DNA of 64,000 bases from Myotis daubentonii (taxonomy: Eukaryota; Chordata; Mammalia; Chiroptera; Vespertilionidae): NCBI RefSeq assembly GCF_963259705.1, contig NC_081846.1:93074641-93138640 (forward strand), written 5' to 3'. Shown here one piece after another: positions 12,112-22,930 of the stretch. The notes under the pieces are model-generated. The model did not search any database. It worked only from the letters and a program-made list of their open reading frames with translations, and had not been told where the DNA came from. The position numbers and the translations under genes were made by a program. Within the stretch, counting starts at the first letter, position 1; each line of letters opens with the position of its first letter.

Positions 12112-12443
12112 CAGTAGGTCCTCAGGTTACGTCAGAGATCCATTCCTACAGCGTGCTGTAACACGATTTTCGCCATAAGTCGGAACCCACCTACATAAGC
12201 ACATACATCACTCACATAGAGCACATACACAGCAGTAATGAAGTGAAACAGTAAAAAAAAAATTTAAAAGAAGGATAACAATTCCTGACATTTACTTGTG
12301 GTAAATAAATAATAAAAAACATAAAGCACATATGTACATACATCAAAATGATAGAAAAATATTTTATTTATAAATAAATGGGAGATGGCAACATAACCAG
12401 GAAATGACATATGTCGAGTCTCACGTAACCCGAGGACTGCCTA
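12112..12443 (+). mobile_element. Tigger/pogo-type MITE inserted at TA in L1-B
   Basis: The 332-bp element has termini CAGTAGGTCCTCAGGTTACG and, read from the other end, TAGGCAGTCCTCGGGTTACG. A TA dinucleotide flanks it on both sides. The uninterrupted L1 sequence (CCACATATTGGGTCA in the minus-strand L1 near 40.7 kb, read in reverse) contains a single TA at this point, which confirms the insertion. It is non-coding and AT-rich inside. The exact family is not certain. Confidence 0.82.
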
Positions 12444-13510
12444 TATTGGGTCACAAGCAAAGTCTCTCCAAATTCAAGAAGATTGAAATCATATCAAGCA
12501 TCTTCTCAGACCACAATGGCATAATACCTATATTAGAAATCAACTATAATACAAACAATCAAAAAAAAATTCAAACATTTGGAAGCTGAATAGCATGCTA
12601 TTAAACAATGATTGTTTTACCAAAGAGAAGAAAGAAGAAATTTAGGACATTCAGGAAATGTATGACAATGAAAACAAAACAATCCAAAATCTATGGGACA
12701 CAATGAAAGCAGTCCCAACAGGGAAGTTTATAGCTCTACAGGCCTACCTCAACAAACAAGAAAAAATGGTAGTAAATCGTCTAACTCTACAACTTAAATA
12801 CTTAGAGCAAAAAGAACAGCCTAGAATGAGCAGAAGGAAGGAAATAATAAAGATCAGAGCATAAATAAATGACATAGAGACCAAAAAACAATACAAAAGA
12901 TCAATGAAACCAAGAGCTGGTTCTTTGAAAGAATAAACAAGATTGATGAACATCTAGCCAGGCTCACCAAGAAGCAAAGGGAGAGGAACCAAATAAAAAA
13001 AAAATCAGAAATGAAAGAGGTGAAGTAAAAACAGACCCCACAGAAACACAAAGGATTATTAAAAAATACTATGAACAACTCTATTCAAACAAACTAGACA
13101 ACCTGGAGGAATGGACATATTCCTAGAAAAATACAACATTCCCAAACTCAATCAGGAAGAATCTAAAAATCTCAAGTATGATAACTATGTAAGAAATCGA
13201 AGCAGTCATCAAAAAGCTTCCAACAAATCAAAGCCCAGGACCAGATGGCTTCATAGGGGAGTTTTTACTAAACATTCAAGGAAGAACTAAAACTTATTCT
13301 CCTCAGACTATTCCAAAAAATTCAAGAGGTAGGAACACTTCCAAGCTCTTTCTATGAAGCCAGCATCACCCTAACACTATGGTAGGCAAACCGCAGCTTG
13401 CAAGCCACATGCGGCTCTTTGGCCCCTTGAGTGTGGCTCTTCCACAAAATACCATGTGTGGATGCGCATGTACAGTGCGAAGTTGACTTAAAACTTAGTT
13501 TATTAAGTTT

Positions 13511-13715
13511 GCCTTGGCTGGTTTTGCTCAGTGGATAAAGCGTGGGCCTGCAGACTGAGGGGTCCCAGGTTCGAATCCGGTCAAGGACATGTACCTTGGT
13601 TGCACAGAGTGTGCAGGAGGCAGCTGATCGGTGTTTCACTCTCATCGATGTTTCTGACTCTCTATCCTTCTCCCCTCCTCTCTGTGGAGAATCAAAATAA
13701 TATATATTTTAAAAA
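13511..13715 (+). mobile_element. VES-type SINE nested in the hAT element
   Basis: The A box (GGTTTTGCTCAGTGGATAA) and B box (GGTTCGAATCC) are well preserved, followed by the GGACATGTACCTTGGTTGCA body and an A-rich tail. The 20-bp duplication AAACTTAGTTTATTAAGTTT at 13491-13510 and 13716-13735 is perfect. This SINE landed in a hAT that had itself landed in an L1. Confidence 0.93.
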
Positions 13716-13740
13716 AAACTTAGTTTATTAAGTTTATTTT

Positions 13741-13967
13741 AGTGAACGTTGTGGAGTGAAAGAAGATGTAGTGTTGAGGATTGAGAAAGGTATGTTGAGA
13801 TGGTTTGGACATATAGAGAGGATGAACGAAAGGAGATAGACGAAACAAGTATACAAGATGAGTGTGGATGGGAGAATTGGAAGTGATCGACCTCAGCGAA
13901 TGTACCTCAATCAGATTGAGGATGTTTTTAGCAAAGGCCAGTTTAGGAGTACCCTAATTAAGTTAAT
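13741..13967 (+). pseudogene. Fragment of a non-L1 non-LTR retrotransposon protein inside a hAT
   Basis: One frame from 13741 reads through with a single stop (TAG at about 13840). It contains ERCGVKEDVVLRIEKGMLRW, then FGHIERMNERR, and after the stop TKQVYKMSVDGRIGSDRPQR followed by YLNQIEDVFSKGQFRST. The order RCGV, MLRWFGHxERM, GR.RP, Q.R.T is the C-terminal tail common in non-LTR retrotransposon polyproteins of arthropods and other invertebrates. It does not match L1 ORF2 and is unlike the L1 copies in this window. No RT core is present. It lies inside the hAT boundaries and so travels with that element. Arthropod origin is my recollection of the family, not a search result. Confidence 0.65.
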
Positions 13968-15522
13968 AACAATGTACCTACCTATATAGTTTAATTTTAA
14001 AAAATTCAGCTCTCAAAAGAAATTTCAACCGTTGTACTGTTGATATTTGGCTCTGTTGACTAATGAGTTTGCCGACCACTGCCCTAACACCAAAACCAGA
14101 TAAAGATAACACAATGAGAGAGAATTACAGGCCAATATCCCTCATTAACATAGATGCAAAACTCCTCAACAAAATTCTAGCAAATCGGATCCAGCATTAC
14201 ATTAGAAAGATCATACACCATGACCAAGAAGGATTTATCCCGGGGATGCAAGGATGGCACAATATCCACAAATAAATAAGCGTGATACATCACATAAACA
14301 AATTGAGAGATAAAAATCACATAGTCATATCAATTGATGCAGGAAAACATTTGACAAAATCCAGCACACTTTCTTGATAAAAACTCTCAGCGAGGTGGAA
14401 ATAGAAGGATCATACCTCAACATAATAAAAGCCACATATGACAAACCTACAGCCAATATCATACTCAATGGACAAAAACTAAAACCATTTCCCCTAAGAA
14501 CAGGAACAAGACATTCTCACCACTTCTATTTTACAGAGTACTGGAGGTACTAGTCATTGTGATCAGACAAGAAGAAGAAATAAAGGGCATCCAAATTGGA
14601 AAAGAAGAAGTAAAACTGTCCTTACTCGCAGTTGACATGATACTGTACATAAAAAACCCTAAAGGCTCCATCAAAATATTATTAGACATAATAAATGAAT
14701 TCGGCAATGTAGCAGGATACAAAATTAACGCCAAGAAAACTATGGCATTTCTATACACCAATAGTGAACTTACAGAAAGAGAGACTAAAAAACAATCCCA
14801 TTTACCATTGCACCAAAAAAATAAGATACCTAGGTATAAACTTAACTAAGGAGGTAAAAGACCTGTGCTCAAAAAACTATAAGACACTGAAAAAAGAGAT
14901 AGAGGAAGACATAAATAGATGAAAGAACATACCATGTTCATGGATTGGTAGAATCAACATCATTACAATGTCCATACTACCCAAAGCAATCTATAAATTC
15001 AATGCACTCCCCATTAAAATACCAGCAACATATTTCACAGACCTAGAACAAACTCTCCAAAAATTCAATTGGAGTAAAAAAAGACCCTGAATAGATGCAG
15101 CAATCCTGAGAAAGAAGAACAAAGTAGGTAGAATATCAATACCAAATATTAAGCTGTATAACAACACCATTGTTCTCAAAACTGCCTGGTACTGGCACAA
15201 GAACAGACATATAGATCAATGGAATAGAATACAGAACCCAGAAATCGACCCAAACCACTATGCTCAATTAATATTCAACAAAGGAGGCATGAACATACAA
15301 TGGAGTCAAGACAGTCCCTTCAATAAATGGTGTTGGGAAAATTGGACAGATAAATGCAAGAAAATGAAACTAGACCACCAACTTACACCATACACAAAAA
15401 TAAACTCAAAATGGATAAAGAACTTAAACATAAGACAGGAAACCATAAAAATACTAGAGGAATCCACAGCAAAATCTCAGACAGATGCTGAAGCAGTTAC
15501 TTCACCAAAACAGCTCCTAGGG

Positions 15523-15753
15523 CATGTGCTCGCGAGTCACTTGCAGCTCTTTGGCCCCTTGAGTGTGGCTCTTCCACAAAATACCATGTGTGGGCGCGCA
15601 AGTACAGTGCGATTGAAACTTCATGGCCCATGAGCAGAAGTTGGTATTTTGTGGAAGAGCCGGTATTTTGTGGAAGAGCCACACTCAAGGGGCCAAAGAG
15701 CCGCATGTGGCTTGCAATCCGCTGTTTGCCAAGCCGCAGTTTGTCGACCACTG
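15523..15753 (+). mobile_element. Foldback derivative of the same hAT family in L1-B
   Basis: The 8-bp duplication TCCTAGGG (15515-15522 and 15754-15761) interrupts L1 sequence that reads CAGCTCCTAGGGCAATGAAA when joined. Both halves derive from the left end of the hAT at 13377. The left arm at about 15545-15586 (CTCTTTGGCCCCTTGAGTGT and onward) reappears inverted at about 15662-15703. A 19-bp direct repeat (GGTATTTTGTGGAAGAGCC) occurs twice in tandem at 15643 and 15662. The whole unit could fold into a hairpin. Confidence 0.85.
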
Positions 15754-16815
15754 TCCTAGGGCAATGAAAACTAAAGAGAAAATAAACAAATGGGACTACA
15801 TCAAAATAAAAGGCTTCTGCATATCAAAAGAAACCATCAACAAAACAACAAGAAAGCCCACTGCATGGGAAAACATATTTGCCAATGTTATCACTGATAA
15901 GGATTTAATCTCCAACATTTATAGGGAACTCATACAATGCAATCAAAAATGGGCAATGGACCTAAACAGATACTTTTCAAAAGAAGACATAAGGAAGGAC
16001 AAGAGACATATGAAAACATGCTCAAAGTCACTAATAATCTGAGAGATGCAAATCAAAATGACAATGAGATACCATCTCACACCTGTCAGAATGGCTATCA
16101 TCAACAAACGACAAGTGCTGGCAAGGATGTGGAGAAAAAGGAACCCTCGTGCACTGCTGGTGGGAATACTGACTGGTGCAGCCACTGTGGAGAGCAGTAT
16201 GGAGCTTCCTCAAAAAACTAAAAATGGAACTCCCATTTGACCCAGTGATCCCACTTCTGGGAATATATCCCAAGAAACCAGAAACACCAATCAGAAAGGA
16301 TATATGCATCCCTATGTTCATAGTGGCACAATTTACCATAGCTAAGATTTGGAAACAGCTTAAGTGCCCATCAGCAAATGAGTGGATTAAAAAATGGTGG
16401 GACATCTACACAATGGAATACTATGCTGCTGTAAAAAAGAAGGAATTTTTACCATTTGCAGCAACATGGATGGAACTGGTGAGCATTATGCTAAGTGAAA
16501 TAAGCCAGTCAGAGAAAGATAAATATCACATGATCTCACTCATTTGTGGAATATGATGAGCAACATAAACTGATGAACAAAAACAGATCCAGAGACAGAG
16601 AAGCATCAGTCAGACCATCCAACCTCAGAAGGAAGGTAGGGGAGGGTTGGGGTAAGAGGGAGAGATCAACCAAAGGACTTGTATGCAAGCATATAGGCCT
16701 AACCAATGGACACAGACACTAGGGGGGTAAGGGCATGAGTCAAGGATTGGGGGGCAATGGGGCGATAAGGACACATATGTAATACCTTAAGCAATAGAGA
16801 AAACAACTTAAAAAA

Positions 16816-18979
16816 AAGTTGCCATAAAGCTTTCAATTCAAGAAGCCCACCCCCTGCTTGTATCAAATGCTCCTGGAGCACAGCCATGTCAATCATGCAC
16901 ATACTGTGCGTGATTTGTCCGCATGACAGAGGCGAGACTGGAGGGCCTGCACGCCCCAAATGTTTACTACCTGCCCTTTAACAAGTACCTGGTGTGTCCC
17001 CCAGTGTGATGCTAGGGTAGTAAATTTTCCAGTGAAAGGGGCATTTGTTGTCTAAAGCCCTTGTTTTCCTGAGAATTCTGATCAAATCTTCCATTTAAGG
17101 TCCCAAAACCATAAAGCTTCCCTTTGATGGGCCACCTGGGTAATTATCAGGAGGCATGTAGCTGCTCCGGGCTCACCTCCTTTCCAGGTGCTTGGGCCTC
17201 TTTCCCAGCCCCGGCTCTCAGCCCCACCAGCCTGACCCCTCCCTGGTCTCCTCACCTCCTGCCTTAACCTGCATCCTCCCGGAGAGGGAGCCATTCCTTC
17301 TGATGGCTCCACACACAGGGCACTCTGACAGCACCACATCACTATGTTGCTTACATCCTTACCCTTACAGCGGCCATGTGTGTCCTCTATCTAGGCTATG
17401 TGTGTCCTCTATCTATAATCTTTGAATAAGGGCTGCGTTCCACCCATGACTGTCATCCCTCAGCAGTCCCTGCACATAGGAAATGATGTTGCAGTCAGTT
17501 TGAAAGGGAGGCAGTCTTATATCTTACCATGAAAAAAAGTTAAGGCCTGAGCTCAAAAGGCTGGGCAGTGGCAGAGCAGAGATGGGCCAAATCCCACCTC
17601 TCTTGAGGGTGTCCTTACAGGAAGTCCCACCCTCACTGTGTGAGACCGCACCGGAGTGCTCAGAGACCCCTGTGCATGTAAAATAGTGTTGATGAACAGT
17701 AGTCACAATGTAAAGGTAGCAGCACTGGGAATGTTCTCCTGAAGTGACACACTCCTCCCCACTCCCAGACACCCCTGGCAGCCCTGGTCTCGGATGGCAG
17801 TGAGGAGAGAGCGGCACGTGGCCACCCAAGGCCTGATGCCCGTGGCGGACCAGTGGGCTGCAAAATTAGACCCTCTTGTTAGCAGCCGTTTGTGTGTTAA
17901 GCAAGAGAATAAGTAAGCTATCACCACAGGCAGCTGAAAAAATGTGCCCACAGAGAGACCATGCTGACCCCTTCGGGCCAACAAGGAAGTGAGCCCGTAA
18001 TTGAAATGATGCAGGAAGGAGCTGGCTGGGTCGGGGGAGCAGGACGTCCTTGGAGGTGATGTCAGGTAATGGCTGTCACCATCGAGGGGTTGGCAACTCC
18101 AAGGCTTTGCTGAAAGAACAAGTGAGATGCTTGGATTCAGACCTGGGCCGGGGCACAAGCTCACGGGACAGCCTTGTGTGCTCCACCCCCAGAGGGAGCG
18201 GCTCCTCTCCCTGCTTCCCAGCCACCTCCATGTACCCCCATCAGGGCACAGCCTGCCTCTGTCTCTCCTGTAGGAAGATGTCAGCGAGGGCGACGCTTGC
18301 TCTCAGGTGAAGCTTTATGTGGAGCAGCCGCTGGGCCAGCGCTGGGCTGGAACTAACTGGCGACGACGCGGTGACTGCCCTCAGCATTCATGGCCCTGCC
18401 GGCTCCAGGGCAGCACTGGGGTCAGCAGAGCCCGAGGGGGTCGGGAGGAGGCCACCAATAGTCCCACAGAGAGCAGCTGCGTGGACAGAGAGGGAGCTAG
18501 TGCTGAGAGCCCAGCCCGCCAGCGGGGAAGCTCAGACCATTCCTTAGGATGCAACCTGGTCACTGATAAGCAGGCAGAGGAGCAGCAGCGCGGGAGCGGG
18601 CGGGAGAATGGAAGGAGATGGGATCCATCAGTGCTGGGCATGGAGCCGCATAGCCGGTGCTCCCAGCAGGAAATAGCAGCTCTGCAGTGACATGCCGGGC
18701 AGAGCGACAGAGGGACAGCACGGGGACTCCAGATGCCCCTGAGCATCAGGCTGGGAGCCTGTGAACCCAGGACCTTGACCCGTGACCCCTCCACCAGCAC
18801 CAGGCCCTGCCACACCCGCTTCCCCCCCCCCCCACTTTTGTGTTTAAGCTTTAGGAGAGTACAGGTCCCCCCGCCCTTGAAAGAAAACAGACCCAGCACT
18901 CAGCACACCCTCCTCCCCCCTCCCCCGCCCACGCCTGGCCTGGGCAGCACTCATCTGAGCTCGTCGCCATTGGGTAAAA
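16816..18979. other. Unassigned sequence
   Basis: No repeat family is recognised beyond a short tandem duplication of about 20 bp (ATGTGTGTCCTCTATCTA twice at 17378-17416). GC-rich open frames near 18.3-18.9 kb lack domains and splice context. Confidence 0.35.
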
Positions 18980-19140
18980 TACAGCAAATGGGGGAGCACG
19001 GGCTTTAGAATCAAACCCTGCCTCAGTCCCAGCGACAGCACCTCACTGGCCTCCCGAGTGACCTCTCTGTGCCTCGGGGTCCGCATCTGCCAGGGACAGA
19101 CTGCGGGTTCCTGTGGGGATGTGGAGGGTGCTCAGCCCTC
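18980..19140 (+). repeat. MIR SINE fossil
   Basis: GCACGGGCTTTAGAATCAAA, then TGACCTCTCTGTGCCTCGGG, then GATGTGGAGGGTGCTCAG follow MIR order: tRNA-like head, core and 3' end. Confidence 0.65.
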
Positions 19141-21516
19141 TGGTGGGGCGGGGGCATCCCTGGAGAAGGCGCCCACCCACCTCTACTGAGTGGATCATAA
19201 CACTGTGCCCACTACACCCACCACACAGGCGCACACGCACACAGGCCAGTGCTGCCACCAGAGCAGTGTCTGTAAAACAGCCCGGCTCCCCGCCGCCTAA
19301 AGCTCACAGCAGCCACGTGGCTCCCAGCAGGCCCGGGACCACAGAACGAATGGGTGGAAAAGAAGGGTCTCAGTGAGAGCCTCGGACCTCCCCGGTCTGG
19401 CAACTCACTGGGCCCAATGGACACCCAGCTCTGGGTCTGAGGTGCCTGGGACACTGTTGGGGGCGGGGCGGGAACAGAAGAGCAGCAGAGAACATGGACA
19501 AGGGGCGGTCCTGCCAGATCCTTCGCTGAAGCAAAATGCCATTTTCATGCAAAGCTTTTCTGAACTTCAGTAAAACAAGTAGTATTTACACAAACAGCCT
19601 CCAAAAAATAGACTCCGTGATGAGAGAGCGAGGAAGCACAAGTCGACCCGTCACCTGCTCCACGGTTCTCATTTTTGTTGACTTCATGTTCCAAGGCCCA
19701 TTAGCGGCCAGAGGCAGCATTCCGGGGATGCTTTCGGACTGACGGGGGTTTTGCAAATGTTTTTCTAACAGATTTGTTGTGCTTTTTCCTGAGAACCTTA
19801 AGAGCCTTTGGTTTATGTCGTTTGGCCTTGCACTTGAAAAGCAGCAGCTTTTGAAAGAAAACGGACCCAGTGTTATAATTGAGCCTAATTATTTTGACAC
19901 CGACGTGCATATGCTATCATCACTCAGAATACCTCAGCCTCCTGCACGTCTTCACGTTTGTCAGAAACTGTCCGGCAGGGTTTGCTCGCTTCTTCCTCCG
20001 GCTGTGGGCCTCCCTGCGTGCACCCAGCGAGGCAAAGGAAAGGGAACTGAGAGGGTGCCCTTCTCCAGATCCTCCCTCCGCTTCCTAAAGTGCCCAACCG
20101 GGGGCCGAGGAGGGACAGCCGGCTCCCGCCAGGCCTCCCGGCCCTGCCAGGTGGGCTAAGGCCCCACACCAGACCCCACACCCACGGGGGCCAGGCCAGG
20201 GTCTTCCCTGTAAATCTTCCCCTGCAGCTGCCAGAAAAGCCCTCGCTCTGCTGTTGGCTGTAAGCTGATGGGCGTGGCTGGGGAAAGCCGTCATCCTCCC
20301 CCACGACAATAACCTGCTGAGGCTAGAGAGACACCTTGACGTTCACTCTACCCTTTCCAGTCACAGAAGCCCATCTGCTTCCTGGTTTCCTCGTTCAGAT
20401 GAGGTGGGTTTGTCGCTCTGAATGAAGGAGCATGGCGGCTGCTGGGAATCAGTCCGTCAGCAAGGACTTCCTGAGCCCCGCCCCCCGCACTGCGCTACCC
20501 TCTGGACACGCAGCCCACGCTGCAGGCAGCACCCTCATCCAGCGACGTTCTCACGCGCAGAAGCAAACATACAGGTTATCAAGTCAGTGCTATAAGCCAT
20601 GGCAAGTGGCCATGCCCGGGGAAAGTAAAACAGCAGAAAGGGACAGAGTGGGGGCCCAGGAGATGACTCACAGCTTCCCTGCTTCCAGCTCCCTGGGAGA
20701 TGGGGGGTCCGTGGGCTTGCAGAGGAAGTGTGGTGTAGGGCGAGGAGCAGGAGGAGAATGGGGACCAGTAAGTAAATGCACGTCAGGAGCAAGCCGCATT
20801 GAAGAATTTTAGGTCGTGAGAATGATTGTAAGTCACATTAACTTGGATTTTGTCTTCCAGGCCATGGGCAGGTATTGGCGTGTTCAAGCTGAGGATGGGC
20901 TAATCGCGGCCCCGGCCCAGCCGGTCTCCCTCCGAGAGGCCGTGGGCAGAGCAGGGTGGAGAGGAGAGCAGTGGGCAGCCCGCATCCGCGGGGGCCTGGA
21001 GAGCAGTGTGTGGCGCCGGGGCACTGGATGGGCAAAGGCAGATGCCAGGGGAGGTTGCCATCAGGAGGGCTTGCTGGGAGACAACGTGAAGTGGGAGCGC
21101 GCAGGCAAGCAGGGAGTCCCACTTTCCTCTGGGGAACAGGCTGAGGGGGGATTTTCCCTGAAAAAGTACAGTGTGAAAGAGGTCTGTAGGGGCAATAACA
21201 GATTTGGACTAAATAATGTTGAATTTAAAATTAACAGAATGTCCCAAGGGAGATGCTTAGTGTGTAGCTGGTAAGCTTTGGTTAGTGTGTTCCCAATAAT
21301 TCCACCAGTTCCCACAATGACAGGAGTGAGAGACCATGATCCCTTCTTCCCGCCAGAGACTCAGGGTGCGGCCCCCGCCCCACAGCACTCGCCCACCCCC
21401 TGACTGCCGCCGTCTCCCACACTCTGACCCACTCACCCACTCAGCTCCTTCTCTCCTCGCAGCTGAGCCCACCCCCTCAGCAACTCCCACCACACTTTCT
21501 CGAGTATTCCTTAAAA
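19141..21516. other. Unassigned sequence
   Basis: Mixed GC-rich and neutral DNA. I recognise no repeat family and no exon that I could defend. Confidence 0.3.
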
Positions 21517-21981
21517 CAGTGATGGCGAACCTTTTGAGCTCGGCGTGTCAACATTTTGAAAAACCCTAACTTAACTCTGGTGCCGTGTCACATATAGAAA
21601 TGTTTTGATATTTGCAACCATAGTAAAACAAAGACTTATATATTTTTTAATTGTTTTATTGCTTAAAGTATTACACAGAGTATTATATATGTCTCCTTTT
21701 TTTTTCTCCCCTTGACCCTTCCCTAGCCTCCCATACCCCCCAGTGTCTTGTGTCCATTGGTTTTGCTCGTATGCATGCAGATAAGTCCTTCGGTTGATCT
21801 CTTACCCACCCCTCAAACCCTCCCCGGCCTTCCCGCTGTAGTTTGACAGTCTGTTCGATGAAGATTTATATTTTTGATATTTATTTTATATATTTAAATA
21901 CCATTTAACAAAGAAAAATCAACCAAAAAAATGAGTTCGCGTGTCACCTCTGACACGCGTGTCATAGGTTTGCCATCACTG
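21517..21981 (+). mobile_element. hAT MITE (CAGTGATGGCGAACC family), split by an L1 tail
   Basis: The termini are CAGTGATGGCGAACC on the left and, read inwards from the right, CAGTGATGGCAAACC. The flanking duplication is CCTTAAAA (21509-21516) and CATTAAAA (21982-21989), matching at 7 of 8 positions. A second, uninterrupted copy at 54967 shows which bases belong to this element: 21642-21860 here are extra and are an inserted L1 end. The element is non-coding. Confidence 0.9.
21642..21860 (-). mobile_element. Short L1 3' end inserted in the hAT
   Basis: The sequence from TTTTATTGCTTAAAGTATTA onward matches the minus-strand L1 3' end at 37210-37435, so this is only the 3' UTR. The poly(T) at its left is the poly(A) tail in reverse. 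The flanking duplication is AAGACTTATAT (21631-21641) and AAGATTTATAT (21861-21871), with one mismatch. The intact hAT copy at 54967 has a single AAGACTTATAT at this point. Confidence 0.85.
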
Positions 21982-22149
21982 CATTAAAATCTCCTAAATT
22001 CTCAAACGTTTCTGAATGGTTTCTTCTCTTTTTTTTGTTCCAACAGCGCTCAAGGCCAGTGGAACTTATGATGGATGAAATTGGTCATTTATTCCCTGCC
22101 CTCAAACACCTGGCCTTTTTAGAATCACTGTCATCCTCCAAGTCTGCAG

Positions 22150-22930
22150 CCAGGTTTGCCTTCATTGCTCAGGGAAAGCTGACCTCACTGAGTCCTTCTG
22201 TCCTCATCTCTGCACCCACATCCCGTACCAACTGAACATGCTGCTCCAGGACTCACCCACCTCCCACTCCAAAGTCCTGCCCGCTGCTGCCCTCCGAGCT
22301 GCCACGCCCTGGCCATTCCCTCTCCAAGGACAGGGAGCTGTGCCAACCCCACCTCCTCCTCAGGCCTCCGCCTGCTCTGCTGTGCTCCACCCACCAGAAG
22401 TGAGAAGCCAGCACCAGACCCTCACAGCTCCCACCCTCTGCGCCCGCCCAGTCCTGGAGCCAGTCTTCCGAGATGGCTGCAGGCCACAGCCTCTCTCACT
22501 TACCCAGGGCCACTGTTCCTACAACTCATTCCTCTCTCTCACCAACATCAGCAGCTGTCCACAGGGCCATTTCTATCAGAGACACACATTGTGTTGTCAT
22601 TCCTACCTTTAAAAAAGGAAACTTCATTCTGACCCCATGTTTACCTAAAGCCACCTTCAACTACTCCACTCCCCTTTATAGCAAAACCCCTTGACTTTTT
22701 AAATGCTCCCCCATGTCCCCTGTGGCTATTCTCCTGCCCACCCCGGGGCTTGCCCCAGCACTCCGCGAGAGCACTCCTGCATGGCCCACATTGCTGGACC
22801 CAACAAGCAATGTCAGTCTTCCTCTTACCCTGCCCTCGGCGGTATTTGATACAATGTCCTTCCTTGAAGGAGGTGGGTCTGTAAGGGGCAGCCCTGCAGC
22901 CGCAGGCCTGCTCTGGCTCCCAGGCCCTCC
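22150..22930 (+). repeat. Probable L2 (LINE2) ORF2-region fossil
   Basis: Pyrimidine-rich sequence ending in GCGGTATTTGATACAATGTC resembles the L2 ORF2 stretch that encodes the AFDTV motif. Reading frames are broken. The assignment rests on motif order only and is tentative. Confidence 0.4.

Larger units (their letters stand above)
13377..14081 (+). mobile_element. Non-autonomous hAT element (with nested SINE) in L1-B
   Basis: The 8-bp target duplication CCCTAACA lies at 13369-13376 and 14082-14089, inside the L1 sequence that normally reads CACCCTAACACCAAAACCAG. The termini are CTATGGTAGGCAAAC and, read inwards from the right, CAGTGGTCGGCAAAC. The element encodes no transposase. It contains a VES SINE (13511-13715) and a segment that translates as the C-terminal part of a non-LTR retrotransposon protein (13741-13967). 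It belongs to the same family as the element at 15523. Its resemblance to the horizontally transferred hAT families of bats (OC1, hAT1) is possible but not verified. Confidence 0.87.
11843..16815 (+). mobile_element. 5'-truncated L1 carrying three DNA transposons (L1-B)
   Basis: L1 homology begins inside the ORF2 endonuclease domain (GGAGCACCCAAATACATAAA) and runs through the reverse transcriptase and C-terminal regions. The ORF2 stop is at 16554-16556, after the residues DKYHMISLICGI, and a 3' UTR of about 260 bp with a short A-rich tail follows. The RT active-site region at about 14615-14655 reads [12 protein letters not shown], where an active L1 has FADDMILY, so the first catalytic aspartate is changed. 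Frameshifts and stops are frequent. Three insertions split it: a Tigger-like MITE at 12112, a hAT at 13377 and a second hAT at 15523. Removing each restores continuous L1 sequence. Confidence 0.92.
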
